Source of the DNA: Candidatus Azobacteroides pseudotrichonymphae genomovar. CFP2
Lineage (GTDB): Bacteria > Bacteroidota > Bacteroidia > Bacteroidales > Azobacteroidaceae
Length of the DNA stretch: 64,000 nt
Assembly (NCBI RefSeq): GCF_000010645.1
Contig: NC_011565.1
Span: 634,001-698,000 of the forward strand
Direction: 5' to 3'
The position numbers were made by a program, and so were the translations under genes. Positions 10,032 through 19,767 of this stretch are shown here, in pieces. How positions within the stretch are numbered: position 1 is the stretch's first letter; each line of letters opens with the position of its first letter. The notes under the pieces are model-generated. The model had not been told where the DNA came from. It searched no databases and saw nothing but the letters and a program-made list of their open reading frames with translations.

Positions 10032-10728
10032 TTTGAATATGGATAAAGTATTGATTCATTATGAAGATGTTGAGATCAATCATGGGGGAAATGTTATTCT
10101 TCACAATGTAAATTTTGAGCAACAAAGAGGAGAATTTCTTTATATAATTGGTAAAGTAGGTTCAGGTAAAAGTTCTTTCCTAAAGACCTTGTATTGTGAT
10201 TTTTCTATTAGTAGTGGAAAAGCATTTATTTGTGGTTACGATTTGATAAAGATTAAGAAAAAACAAATTCCGATGTTGCGTAAAAGGATTGGAATTGTTT
10301 TTCAAGATTTTCAATTACTAATAGATCGCTCGGTGAATGATAATCTAAAATTTGTACTGAAAGTTACAGGATGGAAGAATAAAAAAGTAATCAATGATCG
10401 TATTCAAGAAGCTTTAGTTCAAGTAGGAATGGCCGATAAGGGTTATAAAATGCCTCATGAATTGTCAGGTGGCGAACAGCAGCGAATTGTGATTGCTCGT
10501 GCTTTATTGAATTTTCCAGAAATAATTCTTGCGGATGAACCGACAGGTAATTTAGATCGAGAATCTTGTAGGAGGATTGTTCGATTATTACAAGATATTA
10601 GTAGTGATGGAACAGCTGTAATAATGGCTACTCATAATTATCAATTAGTTCAAGAATTCCCGTCTAAAACAAAAAAATGTGAAGAAAGTCAACTTTTTGA
10701 TTGTCAATTGTCTAAAGTAATTGAATAA
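10021..10728 (+). CDS. ftsE: FtsE-like ABC transporter ATPase
   Basis: 235 residues forming one complete ABC ATPase domain: Walker [11 protein letters not shown]-loop in FQDFQLL, signature LSGGEQQR, Walker B IILADEP, H-loop ATHN. Sequence and position after hisIE fit the FtsE homologue of Bacteroidales. FtsE works with FtsX at the septal membrane to control peptidoglycan hydrolases; no ftsX lies nearby. It overlaps hisIE by 11 bases and lysA by one (TAATG). A LolD-like ATPase is the main alternative. Confidence 0.8.
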   Translation: MGNNLNMDKVLIHYEDVEINHGGNVILHNVNFEQQRGEFLYIIGKVGSGKSSFLKTLYCDFSISSGKAFICGYDLIKIKKKQIPMLRKRIGIVFQDFQLLIDRSVNDNLKFVLKVTGWKNKKVINDRIQEALVQVGMADKGYKMPHELSGGEQQRIVIARALLNFPEIILADEPTGNLDRESCRRIVRLLQDISSDGTAVIMATHNYQLVQEFPSKTKKCEESQLFDCQLSKVIE

Positions 10729-11876
10729 TGCAAGCTTTTCCGATAGAAAAATTTAGGAATCTACAAACACCGTTTTATTTTTATGATATAGAACTTTTAA
10801 GAAAAACACTGCAGGTTGTTGTTCTGGAAGCTGCTAAGTATGATTATCATATTCACTATGCAGTTAAGGCTAATAAAAATCCTCGAATACTTTCCATTAT
10901 TCGTGAAATGGGATTAGGTGCTGATTGTGTTAGTGGAGGTGAGATAGAAACAGTTCTCAATGAGGGATTTTCTGCTGAAAAAGTTGTTTTTGCGGGGGTA
11001 GGAAAAACAGATTGGGAAATCAATCTTGGGTTGGAAAAGGATATTTTTTGTTTTAATGTGGAATCTATTCCCGAATTAGTAGTGATCAATCATTTGGCCT
11101 GTGCGAAGAATACAATAGCAAGAGTTGCTTTACGTATCAATCCCGAAATAGATTCTCATACACATCATTATATTACAACTGGGATAAAGGACAATAAGTT
11201 TGGAATTAATTTGGATCAATTGGATAGAGTTTTGGATATGTTGAGTACGTTGTCTTCTATTCAATTAGTTGGTATACATTTTCATATTGGTTCGCAGATT
11301 ATGGATTTGACTCCTTTCCGATTACTTTGTAGCCAAGTAAATGAACTTCAGCAGAAGTTTATACAGCGAGGCATTTTTTTAAAACACATTAATTTTGGAG
11401 GTGGGTTAGGAATTGATTATGAAAATCCTGATGAAAATCCAATACCGAGTTTTCGAGAGTATTTTAATGTATTTCGTACGCATTTTTTTGTTTTAAACAA
11501 TCAACAAATTCATTTTGAATTAGGTCGTTCTATCGTCGGACAATGTGGGAATTTGATTTCTAAAGTGCTATATGTTAAGGAAGGAAGTGTAAAAAGATTT
11601 GTTATTTTGGATGCTGGCTTTACTGAATTAATTCGTCCTGCTTTCTATGAATCGTATCATGTTATTGAAAATTTAAGTTTAGAAGAAGCTACCGATGTAT
11701 ACGATGTAGTAGGTCCAATATGTGAGTCTTCTGATTGTTTTGCTAAACAAAGAGTTTTGAAGAAGACTTACAGAGGAGATATTATAGCTATTCGTTCAGC
11801 TGGTGCCTATGGAGAAGTTATGGCTTCTCAATACAATTGTAGACAGTTGCCTAAATCGCATTTTTCAGATTGTTAA
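10728..11876 (+). CDS. lysA: Diaminopimelate decarboxylase
   Basis: 382 residues, a fold-type III PLP enzyme converting meso-diaminopimelate to lysine. The PLP lysine is Lys47 in HYAVKANKNP. HFHIGSQI, the glycine-rich INFGGGLGIDY and the active-site CESSDCFAK block are all present, as is the late GAYGEVMAS. It starts on the last base of the preceding stop (TAATG), so translation is coupled to ftsE. In related Bacteroides, as I recall, aspartokinase lies between ftsE and lysA; it is absent here. Confidence 0.95.
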   Translation: MQAFPIEKFRNLQTPFYFYDIELLRKTLQVVVLEAAKYDYHIHYAVKANKNPRILSIIREMGLGADCVSGGEIETVLNEGFSAEKVVFAGVGKTDWEINLGLEKDIFCFNVESIPELVVINHLACAKNTIARVALRINPEIDSHTHHYITTGIKDNKFGINLDQLDRVLDMLSTLSSIQLVGIHFHIGSQIMDLTPFRLLCSQVNELQQKFIQRGIFLKHINFGGGLGIDYENPDENPIPSFREYFNVFRTHFFVLNNQQIHFELGRSIVGQCGNLISKVLYVKEGSVKRFVILDAGFTELIRPAFYESYHVIENLSLEEATDVYDVVGPICESSDCFAKQRVLKKTYRGDIIAIRSAGAYGEVMASQYNCRQLPKSHFSDC

Positions 11877-12120
11877 TACTTTTGTTTTATAAAAAGTATA
11901 GAAAAGAGAAAATTAGGGAAATATTGAAAAGAAGTTTTGTTGGTCCTATTTCTGTTTTTTGTTCAACGAAATTGAGTTGAACTGGCAATAGACAAAATAT
12001 ATCATAATTACTTAAGAGTTCGAAATTGTTTATGTAATTTGAGCGCCTATAGAAATGATATTGTACAAAAAAGGATGATATGTATCATCTAACTCTAGTT
12101 ATTTGTAGAGAAGTGTTTTT

Positions 12121-12876
12121 GTGCAAAATTCGATTTTGTTAATAATTGCTGAAGAAATGAAAAAATATAACATTAATGTCTTTGAAGAAATTCAGCAATC
12201 TTTGAATGGTTTGCAGGGGAATATACATATTTTGGAGGCTACTATTCCAATTGAACAGCAAAAGGCATTTTTTAATTATGCTGAAATAGTAAGAAGTAGT
12301 AGAAGGGAAGGAGTTGTTGAAGAGTATATAAAAATATTGAACTCGGAGGCAGTCCCTTTGGAGAATAAAAGATATGCTATGGTTTTTCTTTCCATTTCAG
12401 CAGATATTAAAGCATTTAGAGCATTGGAAAAATATAATCAGAGTCCGCAAAAGGAATTGAGTAATTGGGCATCATTGGCTTTATTACAGGCGAGAATGAT
12501 TCTTGAAAATGAACTTTCTGATGAAGAACAAATTTTCGTTTCTACGGGTTTGGGAGGGAAAGGAGATAGGTTTCGGTTTTTTGCTTTTTTAAAATCTAAA
12601 GATTTGATTCCCTTTTCTAATTATCAGCGAAACTTGATTGAAAAAGAAATGGATTTTTCCGTTCATAAACATTATGGTGAAATGGAAAAAATGGAAATAA
12701 AGAGTAATTATTTTACGTTGTTGTTATTATCTACTTTCAAAGTAATTCGAACCACTATAAGTAGTGCTGTCGAAGAATGCAACAAGTATGGTGGTTTTAT
12801 CGATCATGATTTTGTAATTACTAATATGGAAATATTTAATGAAGAGGATATACAAAAAGAGTTGAATAAAGAGTGA
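12121..12876 (+). CDS. Conserved Bacteroidales protein of unknown function
   Basis: A 251-residue, mostly helical, soluble-looking protein; I cannot assign a function. There is no signal peptide or membrane segment. The most motif-like stretch is STGLGGKGDRFRFFAF around residue 140. The tail NEEDIQKELNKE is acidic/charged. The frame opens at GTG 12121, with Met13 as a weaker internal alternative. It stands between lysA and rfbC, with gaps of 244 and 121 bp. Length and clean frame amid decayed DNA suggest a functional gene kept by selection. Confidence 0.7.
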   Translation: MQNSILLIIAEEMKKYNINVFEEIQQSLNGLQGNIHILEATIPIEQQKAFFNYAEIVRSSRREGVVEEYIKILNSEAVPLENKRYAMVFLSISADIKAFRALEKYNQSPQKELSNWASLALLQARMILENELSDEEQIFVSTGLGGKGDRFRFFAFLKSKDLIPFSNYQRNLIEKEMDFSVHKHYGEMEKMEIKSNYFTLLLLSTFKVIRTTISSAVEECNKYGGFIDHDFVITNMEIFNEEDIQKELNKE

Positions 12877-12997
12877 AAGAAAACTTATTTATTGCAATAT
12901 TTCTTTTAGTTTCAATTATTTTAGACTAGTTGAGTTTATTAACTTGTTGGAGAAGATATGTATTTTCCAATATAGGGAATTTGTAAGGATTGTTATT

Positions 12998-13546
12998 ATG
13001 GATTTTATTCAAAAGCATATTTGGGGGCTATGGCTTATAAGGCCAAAATTGATTTTTGATGAGAGAGGTTATTTTATGGAAACTTATATGAAGGAAGAGT
13101 TCGAACGACGTGTTGGAACAATTGATTTTGTTCAGGAAAGTCAATCCTGTTCTGTTTGTGGTGTTTTGCGAGGAATGCATTATCAGCAAGGGGAAGCAGC
13201 TCAGGCCAAGTTAATAAATGTATTGGAAGGAACAATACAAGATGTAGTTGTGGATCTTCGAAAAGATTCTAATTCATTTGGAAAATATGAAACAGTAGAA
13301 TTATCTGCTGAAAACAAACTACAATTTTTTATTCCGAGAGGTTTTGCTCATGGTTTTTTGGTGTTAAGTGAATGGGCTACCATTAATTATAAAGTAGATA
13401 ATGTTTATTGTCCCGATGCTGAAAGAATATTGTATGCCGGGGATAAAGATGTGAATATTTTATGGGACAAAAGATGTGAATTGTGGAAACAATCTGAAAA
13501 AGATCGATTAGGTAGTTCGTTAAGAGAAATCGAAGTGCAATTATGA
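12998..13546 (+). CDS. rfbC: dTDP-4-dehydrorhamnose 3,5-epimerase
   Basis: 182 residues from the ATG at 12998. This start aligns with the usual N-terminus (xFIxxxxxGLxLIxPKxxxDERGYF); an earlier in-frame start at 12944 would add 18 atypical residues. Family hallmarks are DERGYF, the catalytic-His segment GVLRGMHYQ and PRGFAHGF. It epimerises dTDP-4-keto-6-deoxyglucose at C3 and C5. It overlaps rfbA by 4 bases (ATGA). Confidence 0.93.
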   Translation: MDFIQKHIWGLWLIRPKLIFDERGYFMETYMKEEFERRVGTIDFVQESQSCSVCGVLRGMHYQQGEAAQAKLINVLEGTIQDVVVDLRKDSNSFGKYETVELSAENKLQFFIPRGFAHGFLVLSEWATINYKVDNVYCPDAERILYAGDKDVNILWDKRCELWKQSEKDRLGSSLREIEVQL

Positions 13547-14406
13547 AAGGTATTATTCTGGCAGGTGGGAATGCTACACGGATTTTCCCCCTATCTAAAT
13601 CAATATCTAAACAAATTATGCCTGTGTATGATAAACCTATGATTTATTATCCTTTGTCTACTTTGATGTTGGCAAAAATAAAAGAAGTCTTAGTTATTTC
13701 TACTCCGCGTGACTTGCCTATGTTTCGGCAATTATTGGGGGACGGAGAAGATTTAGGTATGAAGTTTGATTATATTGTTCAAAAAGTCCCTAATGGGTTA
13801 GTACAGGCATTTGTTTTGGGAGAAAAATTTATTGGTGATGATTCTGTTTGTCTTATATTGGGTGACAATATTTTTTATGGTCAAGGTTTTTCTGAAATGT
13901 TGTATAGAGTTCAATTGCACATAGAGGGTGCTTACATCTTTGGTTATTATGTAAAGGATCCCAAGGCTTATAGTGTGATTAATTTTGATTTAGATGGAAA
14001 AGTACTGTCTATTGAAGAAAAACCTGTTTGCCCGCAATCTAATTATGTTGTACCCGGATTGTATTTTTATGACAACTCAGTCATTGAAAAGGCAAAAAAA
14101 ATAAAGCCATCAACAAGAGATGAATATGAGATAACTGATCTAAATCGTCTTTTTTTAGTGGAAGAGAAATTAAAAATTTCTCTTTTTGGGCGAGGATTTG
14201 CTTGGTTAGATATGGGTAGTTTAGATAGTTTATTGGATGCTGCTTGCTTTGTAGCAACTATTCAGAAGCGGCAAGGGTTTTATATTGCTTGTATTGAAGA
14301 AATTGCATGGCGCAATGGTTGGATAGATAATGAAAAACTGCAACAATTGGGGAAGAAAATGGGTAGAACGGAATATGGTAAGTATATTTTGTCTTTGCTT
14401 ACATGA
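13543..14406 (+). CDS. rfbA: Glucose-1-phosphate thymidylyltransferase
   Basis: 287 residues of the sugar nucleotidyltransferase family, forming dTDP-glucose from dTTP and glucose-1-phosphate. The N-terminal loop reads GGNATRIFPLSKSISKQ where the family usually has GGSGTRLxPLT. The catalytic region DKPMIYYPLSTLM and the LILGDNIFYG sugar-phosphate site are normal. Coupled to rfbC by ATGA. The next gene in the usual operon, rfbD, is absent. Confidence 0.93.
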   Translation: MKGIILAGGNATRIFPLSKSISKQIMPVYDKPMIYYPLSTLMLAKIKEVLVISTPRDLPMFRQLLGDGEDLGMKFDYIVQKVPNGLVQAFVLGEKFIGDDSVCLILGDNIFYGQGFSEMLYRVQLHIEGAYIFGYYVKDPKAYSVINFDLDGKVLSIEEKPVCPQSNYVVPGLYFYDNSVIEKAKKIKPSTRDEYEITDLNRLFLVEEKLKISLFGRGFAWLDMGSLDSLLDAACFVATIQKRQGFYIACIEEIAWRNGWIDNEKLQQLGKKMGRTEYGKYILSLLT

Positions 14407-14664
14407 GAGTAATGAAAAATTTAATATTCAGTTTTGCTAGATCAAGACTTGTTAAGACAATTGATAATGTGAGTTGTTTTTTATATAAAAAAGTTAAGGT
14501 ATTATGTTTTATTTGAATATCCAAGTATTCTTATGAATACTTGCATTCATGATTGAATATAAGTATTTTGGGAAAGAGTTGAAATATTTTGTACTAATTA
14601 GTGAATTGGTTTTATAAGAATAACTTTTGTAGGTTTTAAAAATTTGAACAAATAATTTTATTTT

Positions 14665-15780
14665 GTGTATGTTTATTTCGTTACCGGTGGTGCTGGATTT
14701 ATAGGTTCTAATTTTGTAAAATATCTTTTAAAAAAATATAGAGATATTAAAATTGTTGTATTGGATAGTTTGACTTATGCAGGTAATTTTAATACAATTG
14801 AAGCAAATTTAGAAGATTATCGTTTGTCATTTATAAAGGGTAGCATTGGAGATGTAGAGGTCGTAAGTGATATTTTTCAGAAGTATCCCATTAATTTTGT
14901 AATTAATTTTGCGGCGGAAAGTCATGTAGATAGGAGCATTATCCATCCGCGAGTATTTTTTGAGACTAACGTATTAGGTACACAAAATTTATTAGAGATT
15001 ACTAAAAAATATTGGACAATTGGGAAAAATGAAAAAGGTTATCCAACATATAAAAATTTTGTAAAATATTTACAAATATCAACAGATGAAGTATATGGCA
15101 GTTTGGGCGAAAGCGGTTGCTTTGTTGAAACTACGCCATTGAGTCCACATAGCCCTTATAGTGCCTCTAAGGCTGCTGCGGATTTGCTTGTGAAAGCATA
15201 TAGCGATACTTATAAAATGCCTGTGAATATTACCCGTTGTTCTAACAATTATGGACCTTATCAATTCCCTGAGAAATTAATACCTTTGGCTATTAATAAT
15301 ATTCTTGAAGGTAGACAATTGCCTATTTATGGTAAGGGTCAAAATGTACGTGATTGGATTTATGTAGAAGATCATTGTAAAGCTATTGATTTGGTATTAC
15401 ACAAAGGGAGGAGAGGAGAGCTATACAATGTTGGTGGAAATAATGAGAGAAAAAATATAGATGTTGTCAAATTAATTATTTCTACTACAAAGAATTTGTT
15501 AGAAGAAAACGTGCAGTATCAAAAAGTTTTGCATTTGCCTGCTTCGAAATATTCATTAGAATGGGTAAATGAAAATTTAATTTCTTTTACAGAAGATAGA
15601 CTAGGGCATGACAAACGTTATGCCCTAGATTTTACAAAAATTACAATGGAACTTGGTTGGCAACCAGATATGCAATTTGAAAGGGGTGTCCTAAAAACCA
15701 TCTGTTGGTATTTAGAAAATCAGGATTGGGTGAACGAAGTAACATTAGGAAAGAATTTTAGTTTTTACGAAAAAATATGA
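14665..15780 (+). CDS. rfbB: dTDP-glucose 4,6-dehydratase
   Basis: 371-residue short-chain dehydrogenase/reductase. The NAD-binding loop is VTGGAGFIGSNF at the N-terminus, STDEVYGS supplies the catalytic Thr-Asp-Glu, and SPYSASKAAADLL carries the YxxxK pair. The frame opens at GTG 14665, placing GGAGFIGS at the normal distance. It follows rfbA after a 258-bp gap that shows no trace of rfbD. It makes dTDP-4-keto-6-deoxyglucose, upstream of rhamnose or other deoxysugars. Confidence 0.93.
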   Translation: MYVYFVTGGAGFIGSNFVKYLLKKYRDIKIVVLDSLTYAGNFNTIEANLEDYRLSFIKGSIGDVEVVSDIFQKYPINFVINFAAESHVDRSIIHPRVFFETNVLGTQNLLEITKKYWTIGKNEKGYPTYKNFVKYLQISTDEVYGSLGESGCFVETTPLSPHSPYSASKAAADLLVKAYSDTYKMPVNITRCSNNYGPYQFPEKLIPLAINNILEGRQLPIYGKGQNVRDWIYVEDHCKAIDLVLHKGRRGELYNVGGNNERKNIDVVKLIISTTKNLLEENVQYQKVLHLPASKYSLEWVNENLISFTEDRLGHDKRYALDFTKITMELGWQPDMQFERGVLKTICWYLENQDWVNEVTLGKNFSFYEKI

Positions 15781-15819
15781 ATATATGGGAACAGATAATA
15801 AATAATGTATAAAATCCTA

Positions 15820-16335
15820 TTACAACAAGCCAACTGGAAGTTTCATATAGATTATTTTTCGTTTTTCATCTATAGTAACGATCATTTCATTGGCAGTAGG
15901 AATAAGGATCTCTTTACTTTCTTTTTCAACAATGAATAAAGTATTGATGGTAGATTTATCTATATCAGTAATAGATCCTATTTCTCTATTTTTTTCGTCT
16001 ATTATATTGAAACCAATATAATGATCCCATGAGAAATAATTTAATTTTGTATTTTCTGCTGATTGTTTTTTTGGGAGAAAAACCTCTTGATAAGTAAGAA
16101 GTTTGGTTTGCTCTATTGTATTTATATTTTTCAATTTTACTAATACTGTTGAATTAGAAATAGAACGATATGATTCTACCCTAAAAGGGATAAAGATGCC
16201 CTCCATTTCGCAGATAAGAAAAGAGTTTTTACCTTTAAAAAAAAAATTATTTGTAAAAACAAAAGAAATTTCGCCTTTAATTCCATGCGATTTATTGAAG
16301 TTTCCTACTTTGATTAACTCATTGAAATTAATCAT
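15820..16335 (-). CDS. rimM: 16S rRNA processing protein RimM
   Basis: 171 residues. The N-terminal barrel begins ELIKVGNFNKSHGIKGEIS, the typical RimM opening. The C-terminal PRC-barrel part contains IGSITDIDKSTINTLFIVE and ILIPTANEMI. RimM helps mature the 30S head and binds S19. It overlaps the end of murA by 4 bases, so the two are translationally coupled, as in Bacteroides. It converges on rfbB with 39 bp between stops. Confidence 0.9.
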   Translation of the reverse strand: MINFNELIKVGNFNKSHGIKGEISFVFTNNFFFKGKNSFLICEMEGIFIPFRVESYRSISNSTVLVKLKNINTIEQTKLLTYQEVFLPKKQSAENTKLNYFSWDHYIGFNIIDEKNREIGSITDIDKSTINTLFIVEKESKEILIPTANEMIVTIDEKRKIIYMKLPVGLL

Positions 16336-17639
16336 GTTCTTATAATCTTTGCTCCAAGAGCATTCAATCGTTTGTCAATTGCTTCGTATCCACGATCAAT
16401 TTGATCTATGTTGTAAATTTGACTAATTCCTTGAGCGTTCAAGGCTGTGATCAACATAGCTATACCTGCTCGAATATCTGGAGAAGTCATTGTAGTAGAA
16501 CGCAAATTGTATTTTCTATCTGAACCTATAACGATTGCTCTATGTGGGTCGCACAAAATAATTTGTGCTCCCATGTCAATTAATTTATCAACAAAAAACA
16601 AACGACTTTCGAACATTTTTTGGTGAATTAGAACATTACCATTTGCTTGCGTAGCAACAACTAAGAAGACGCTTAACAAATCAGGAGTTAATCCCGGCCA
16701 GGGGGCATCAACAACAATTAGGATAGACCCGTCGATAAATGTATTCACTGTATAAGATTCTTGTGCTGGAACAATTATATCATCATCTTCTTTATTGAGA
16801 ATGATACCTAATTTTCGAAAAACATCTGGGATAACACCTAAATTGTTATAGGAAACATTTTTAATGCGTAATTCCGACGCTGTCATTGCTGCCATCCCAA
16901 TAAAACTTCCTACTTCAATCATGTCGGGTAAAACAGTATGCTCACATCCGTGTAGTGATCTTGTCCCCTCTATAACAAGTAAATTAGATGCTAATCCGTT
17001 TATTTGTGCCCCCATTGATATTAACATTTTTGTTAGTTGTTGAAGATATGGTTCACAAGCAGCGTTGTAGATAGTTGTCTTCCCTTCTGCTAGTACGGAT
17101 GCCATTAAGATATTTGCTGTACCGGTTACAGATGCTTCTTCTAACAATATGTATTCACCGTGCAAACTATCATTTGATTTTACTTCATAAGTACAACGCT
17201 TTGTATCGTATGTAAATGTTGCCCCTAATTTTTGCATACCTGCAAAATGAGTATCTAATCGACGGCGTCCTATCTTATCTCCTCCAGGTTTGGGAACAAT
17301 TGCATATCCGAAACGAGCGATCAAAGGTCCTACTAACATTATTGACCCTCGCAAAAAGGCACTTTTTGCGAGAAAATCATTTGTTTGTAAATAATCTAAG
17401 TTTAAATCATTTGCTTGAAAAATATAAGTTTTAGACAATGGATGTTCTATTTTTACACCCATTTTTCTCAATAGAATGATTAGATTATTGATATCTATAA
17501 TATCTGGTATATTATGAATAGTCACCCTTTCAGAAGTCAGTAAAGTAGCACAAATAACTTGTAATGCTTCATTTTTTGATCCTTGCGGGACTATTGTTCC
17601 TGCAAGCTTATGTCCGCCTTCTATAATAAATGATGACAT
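16332..17639 (-). CDS. murA: UDP-N-acetylglucosamine 1-carboxyvinyltransferase
   Basis: 435 residues with the two-lobed EPSP-synthase fold. Catalytic Lys22 lies in GSKNEALQ. The mobile loop reads PKPGGDKIGRRRLDTHF, so position 121 is Asp where E. coli has the fosfomycin target Cys115. Other conserved parts are present: TGTANILMA, PDMIEVGSFIGMAA, MTSPDIRAG. It commits UDP-GlcNAc to peptidoglycan synthesis. The Asp variant is the usual Bacteroidetes form and predicts fosfomycin insensitivity. Confidence 0.95.
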   Translation of the reverse strand: MSSFIIEGGHKLAGTIVPQGSKNEALQVICATLLTSERVTIHNIPDIIDINNLIILLRKMGVKIEHPLSKTYIFQANDLNLDYLQTNDFLAKSAFLRGSIMLVGPLIARFGYAIVPKPGGDKIGRRRLDTHFAGMQKLGATFTYDTKRCTYEVKSNDSLHGEYILLEEASVTGTANILMASVLAEGKTTIYNAACEPYLQQLTKMLISMGAQINGLASNLLVIEGTRSLHGCEHTVLPDMIEVGSFIGMAAMTASELRIKNVSYNNLGVIPDVFRKLGIILNKEDDDIIVPAQESYTVNTFIDGSILIVVDAPWPGLTPDLLSVFLVVATQANGNVLIHQKMFESRLFFVDKLIDMGAQIILCDPHRAIVIGSDRKYNLRSTTMTSPDIRAGIAMLITALNAQGISQIYNIDQIDRGYEAIDKRLNALGAKIIRT

Positions 17640-17719
17640 TGAACAACTGAATCTTTATTTAAATAGGATAAATATTTTTATACTGTTTCCAGTAATAACA
17701 AATGTAAAGAAAAGAAACT

Positions 17720-17752
17720 CCCCTTATAGAAGGGGCTAATCGTTTTTTAGCC
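17720..17752 (-). terminator. Paired hairpins between obg and murA
   Basis: CCCCTT-ATAG-AAGGGG (17720-17735) forms a GC-rich 6-bp stem. It overlaps an alternative stem GGCTAA/TTAGCC (17734-17739 with 17747-17752) containing a T6 run. The element starts right after the obg stop on the minus strand, a plausible terminator or attenuating element before murA. The two overlapping stems could be mutually exclusive. Confidence 0.5.
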
Positions 17753-18766
17753 TTAGCTTATTTCTTTCATATCATGGAATCTTAATTTTTCCCAAAGTAG
17801 ATCTTTCAATACAGTAATGCCTTTCTGAGTGAAAGAGGATATAAAAATGTGAGGAATATCTGTAGGTAATTCTTTTTTAATTACATCCTCCAATTTTGTG
17901 TCCAACATATCAGATTTGGATATTGCCAAAATACGTTGTTTATTCAATAATTCGGAATTATAGCAGGCAAGCTCATTTAAAAGGATTTTGTATTCATTTG
18001 CAATATCATTTGCATCGGAAGGAATCATGAAAAGTAACAAAGAATTTCTTTCTATATGACGTAAGAAACGTAGTCCTAAACCTTTTCCTTCATTTGCTCC
18101 TTCTACAATTCCAGGTATATCAGCCATTACAAATGTATACGAATTATGTACGTTTACGACTCCTAGATTTGGCTCTAAAGTAGTGAAGGCATAATCAGCA
18201 ATTTTAGGTTTAGCTGCTGAAACAATCGATAATAGAGTTGATTTCCCTGTATTGGGAAATCCTACCAATCCTACATCGGCTAATAATTTCAATTGAAAAA
18301 CAATTTGTCTTTCTTCATAGGGTTCTCCCGGTTGGGAATGTTTAGGTGTTTGATTAACTGCTGACTTAAAATAATTATTTCCTCTTCCTCCCCTCCCACC
18401 TTTTAACAAAACAATTTCTTGTTTATCATATTTAATATCAGTGATAAACTTTCCTGTTGTACCATCAAAAACTGCGGTCCCAATAGGGAGCTCTATAGTT
18501 TTATTTTGACCATCTTTCCCATGCCTCAGTTTTCCTTCACCTGCTTTGCCATGATCTGCAAAAATATGATATTTGTGTTTTAGATGTAACAGGGTCCAAT
18601 AATTCCGACTTCCTCTTAGAATGATATCACCTCCCTTTCCTCCATTACCTCCATCCGAACCTCCCCAAGGAATATATTTTTCATGTCGAAAATGAATAGA
18701 ACCTTTCCCACCTTTGCCGGAACGTATATGAATTTTTGCGTAATCTACAAAATTGGATTTTGTCAT
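17753..18766 (-). CDS. obgE: GTPase Obg/CgtA
   Basis: 337 residues. The N-terminal glycine-rich Obg fold contains IRSGKGGKGSIHFRHEK and GGNGGKGGDI. The G domain follows, with P-loop GFPNTGKST, switch region TTLEPNLGVV, DIPGIVEGA and the base-specificity motif SKSD. Obg monitors GTP/ppGpp and acts in 50S assembly. It lies 10 bp downstream of adk on the minus strand; hpt-adk-obg is the normal Bacteroides order. Confidence 0.96.
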   Translation of the reverse strand: MTKSNFVDYAKIHIRSGKGGKGSIHFRHEKYIPWGGSDGGNGGKGGDIILRGSRNYWTLLHLKHKYHIFADHGKAGEGKLRHGKDGQNKTIELPIGTAVFDGTTGKFITDIKYDKQEIVLLKGGRGGRGNNYFKSAVNQTPKHSQPGEPYEERQIVFQLKLLADVGLVGFPNTGKSTLLSIVSAAKPKIADYAFTTLEPNLGVVNVHNSYTFVMADIPGIVEGANEGKGLGLRFLRHIERNSLLLFMIPSDANDIANEYKILLNELACYNSELLNKQRILAISKSDMLDTKLEDVIKKELPTDIPHIFISSFTQKGITVLKDLLWEKLRFHDMKEIS

Positions 18767-18776
18767 TTGTTTTTTG

Positions 18777-19352
18777 TTAGCGGAAAAGATTATCTATTTT
18801 TTCTACTATATTCTCAAATACTTCTTCTACAGAATTTTTTCCTATAATTTCCATAAGTTTCCCTTTTTTTCTGTAATATTCTTGCACAGATTCAGTCTGT
18901 TCCCTGTAAACAGTCAAGCGATTTTGAATTGTTTCTAAATTGTCGTCCTTTCTACTAAAAAGTTTCCCTCTTTTTAACAAGCGGCGAATTAATTCCTTTT
19001 CGTCTACAGATAGACTAAAAACAATAGCAATAGAGGTATTTTGTTCTTTTAATAAGTCATCCAATGCTTTAGCTTGAGAAATAGTTCTCGGAAATCCATC
19101 AAAGATATATCCTTTATTGTTATCTACCTTATCAAAAAGATCAACAAGAATTCTAATAGTCAAATAGTCAGGGAGTAATTGCCCTTGATTAATATATTCT
19201 TCTGCTATTTTACCCAATTCGGTTTTATCTTTTATCTCGCGACGTAAAATTTCACCTGTAGAAATGGGATATAAGCTGTATTTTTCGCTGATTAACTCGC
19301 TTTGCGTCCCTTTCCCAGAACCGGGTGCTCCAAAAATACCAATATTTAACAT
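18777..19352 (-). CDS. adk: Adenylate kinase
   Basis: 191 residues. P-loop GAPGSGKGTQ is at the N-terminus, with STGEILRREI, GFPRTISQA and a short LID region (RRLLKRGKLFSRKDDN) as in Bacteroidetes short-form enzymes. It balances ATP, ADP and AMP. Immediately upstream of obg, so the two share a transcript. Confidence 0.95.
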   Translation of the reverse strand: MLNIGIFGAPGSGKGTQSELISEKYSLYPISTGEILRREIKDKTELGKIAEEYINQGQLLPDYLTIRILVDLFDKVDNNKGYIFDGFPRTISQAKALDDLLKEQNTSIAIVFSLSVDEKELIRRLLKRGKLFSRKDDNLETIQNRLTVYREQTESVQEYYRKKGKLMEIIGKNSVEEVFENIVEKIDNLFR

Positions 19353-19520
19353 TGTTGAATTTATAATTTTTGTAGGTTTTTTTTTGATATCTCTTCAAAT
19401 ATTTCTTTTACCTGTTTACTATTTTCACGCATTTATGATACGACAAACACGCTTATTGAAATCTGTATTTATTCTTACATATCATTTTAGAAAAATCAAG
19501 TATATTTTCACATTCAAGTT

Positions 19521-19709
19521 TTATTTATGATGCTTTTTTGAATAAAAAAATATATTTGTGCTACGCTTTACCTTGTGTTTTATACATAAACCTTCGTTAT
19601 TTCTAATAAAGGGAGCTGGTTTTCCAAAACATTTACATATCTTAATTATTGTATTATCAATAGCAATTTCTGTTTTGGTTTTATCAAAAAGAAGTTCATT
19701 TTTTATCAT
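19521..19709 (-). CDS. Possible small ORF between hpt and adk (62 aa), unknown
   Basis: An ATG-initiated frame of 62 codons on the same strand as hpt and adk. The protein is basic, with cysteines at CKCFGKPAPF and a later LCIKHKVKR, which could be a remnant of a metal-binding fold. I recognise no family. It may be a degraded gene or chance; its only support is strand and position within the operon. Confidence 0.25.
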   Translation of the reverse strand: MIKNELLFDKTKTEIAIDNTIIKICKCFGKPAPFIRNNEGLCIKHKVKRSTNIFFYSKKHHK

Positions 19710-19767
19710 CCCTTGATTTTATTTGTCTCGCATCCTTAATTTAGTGTAATTAAGTACTTAAAATTTC

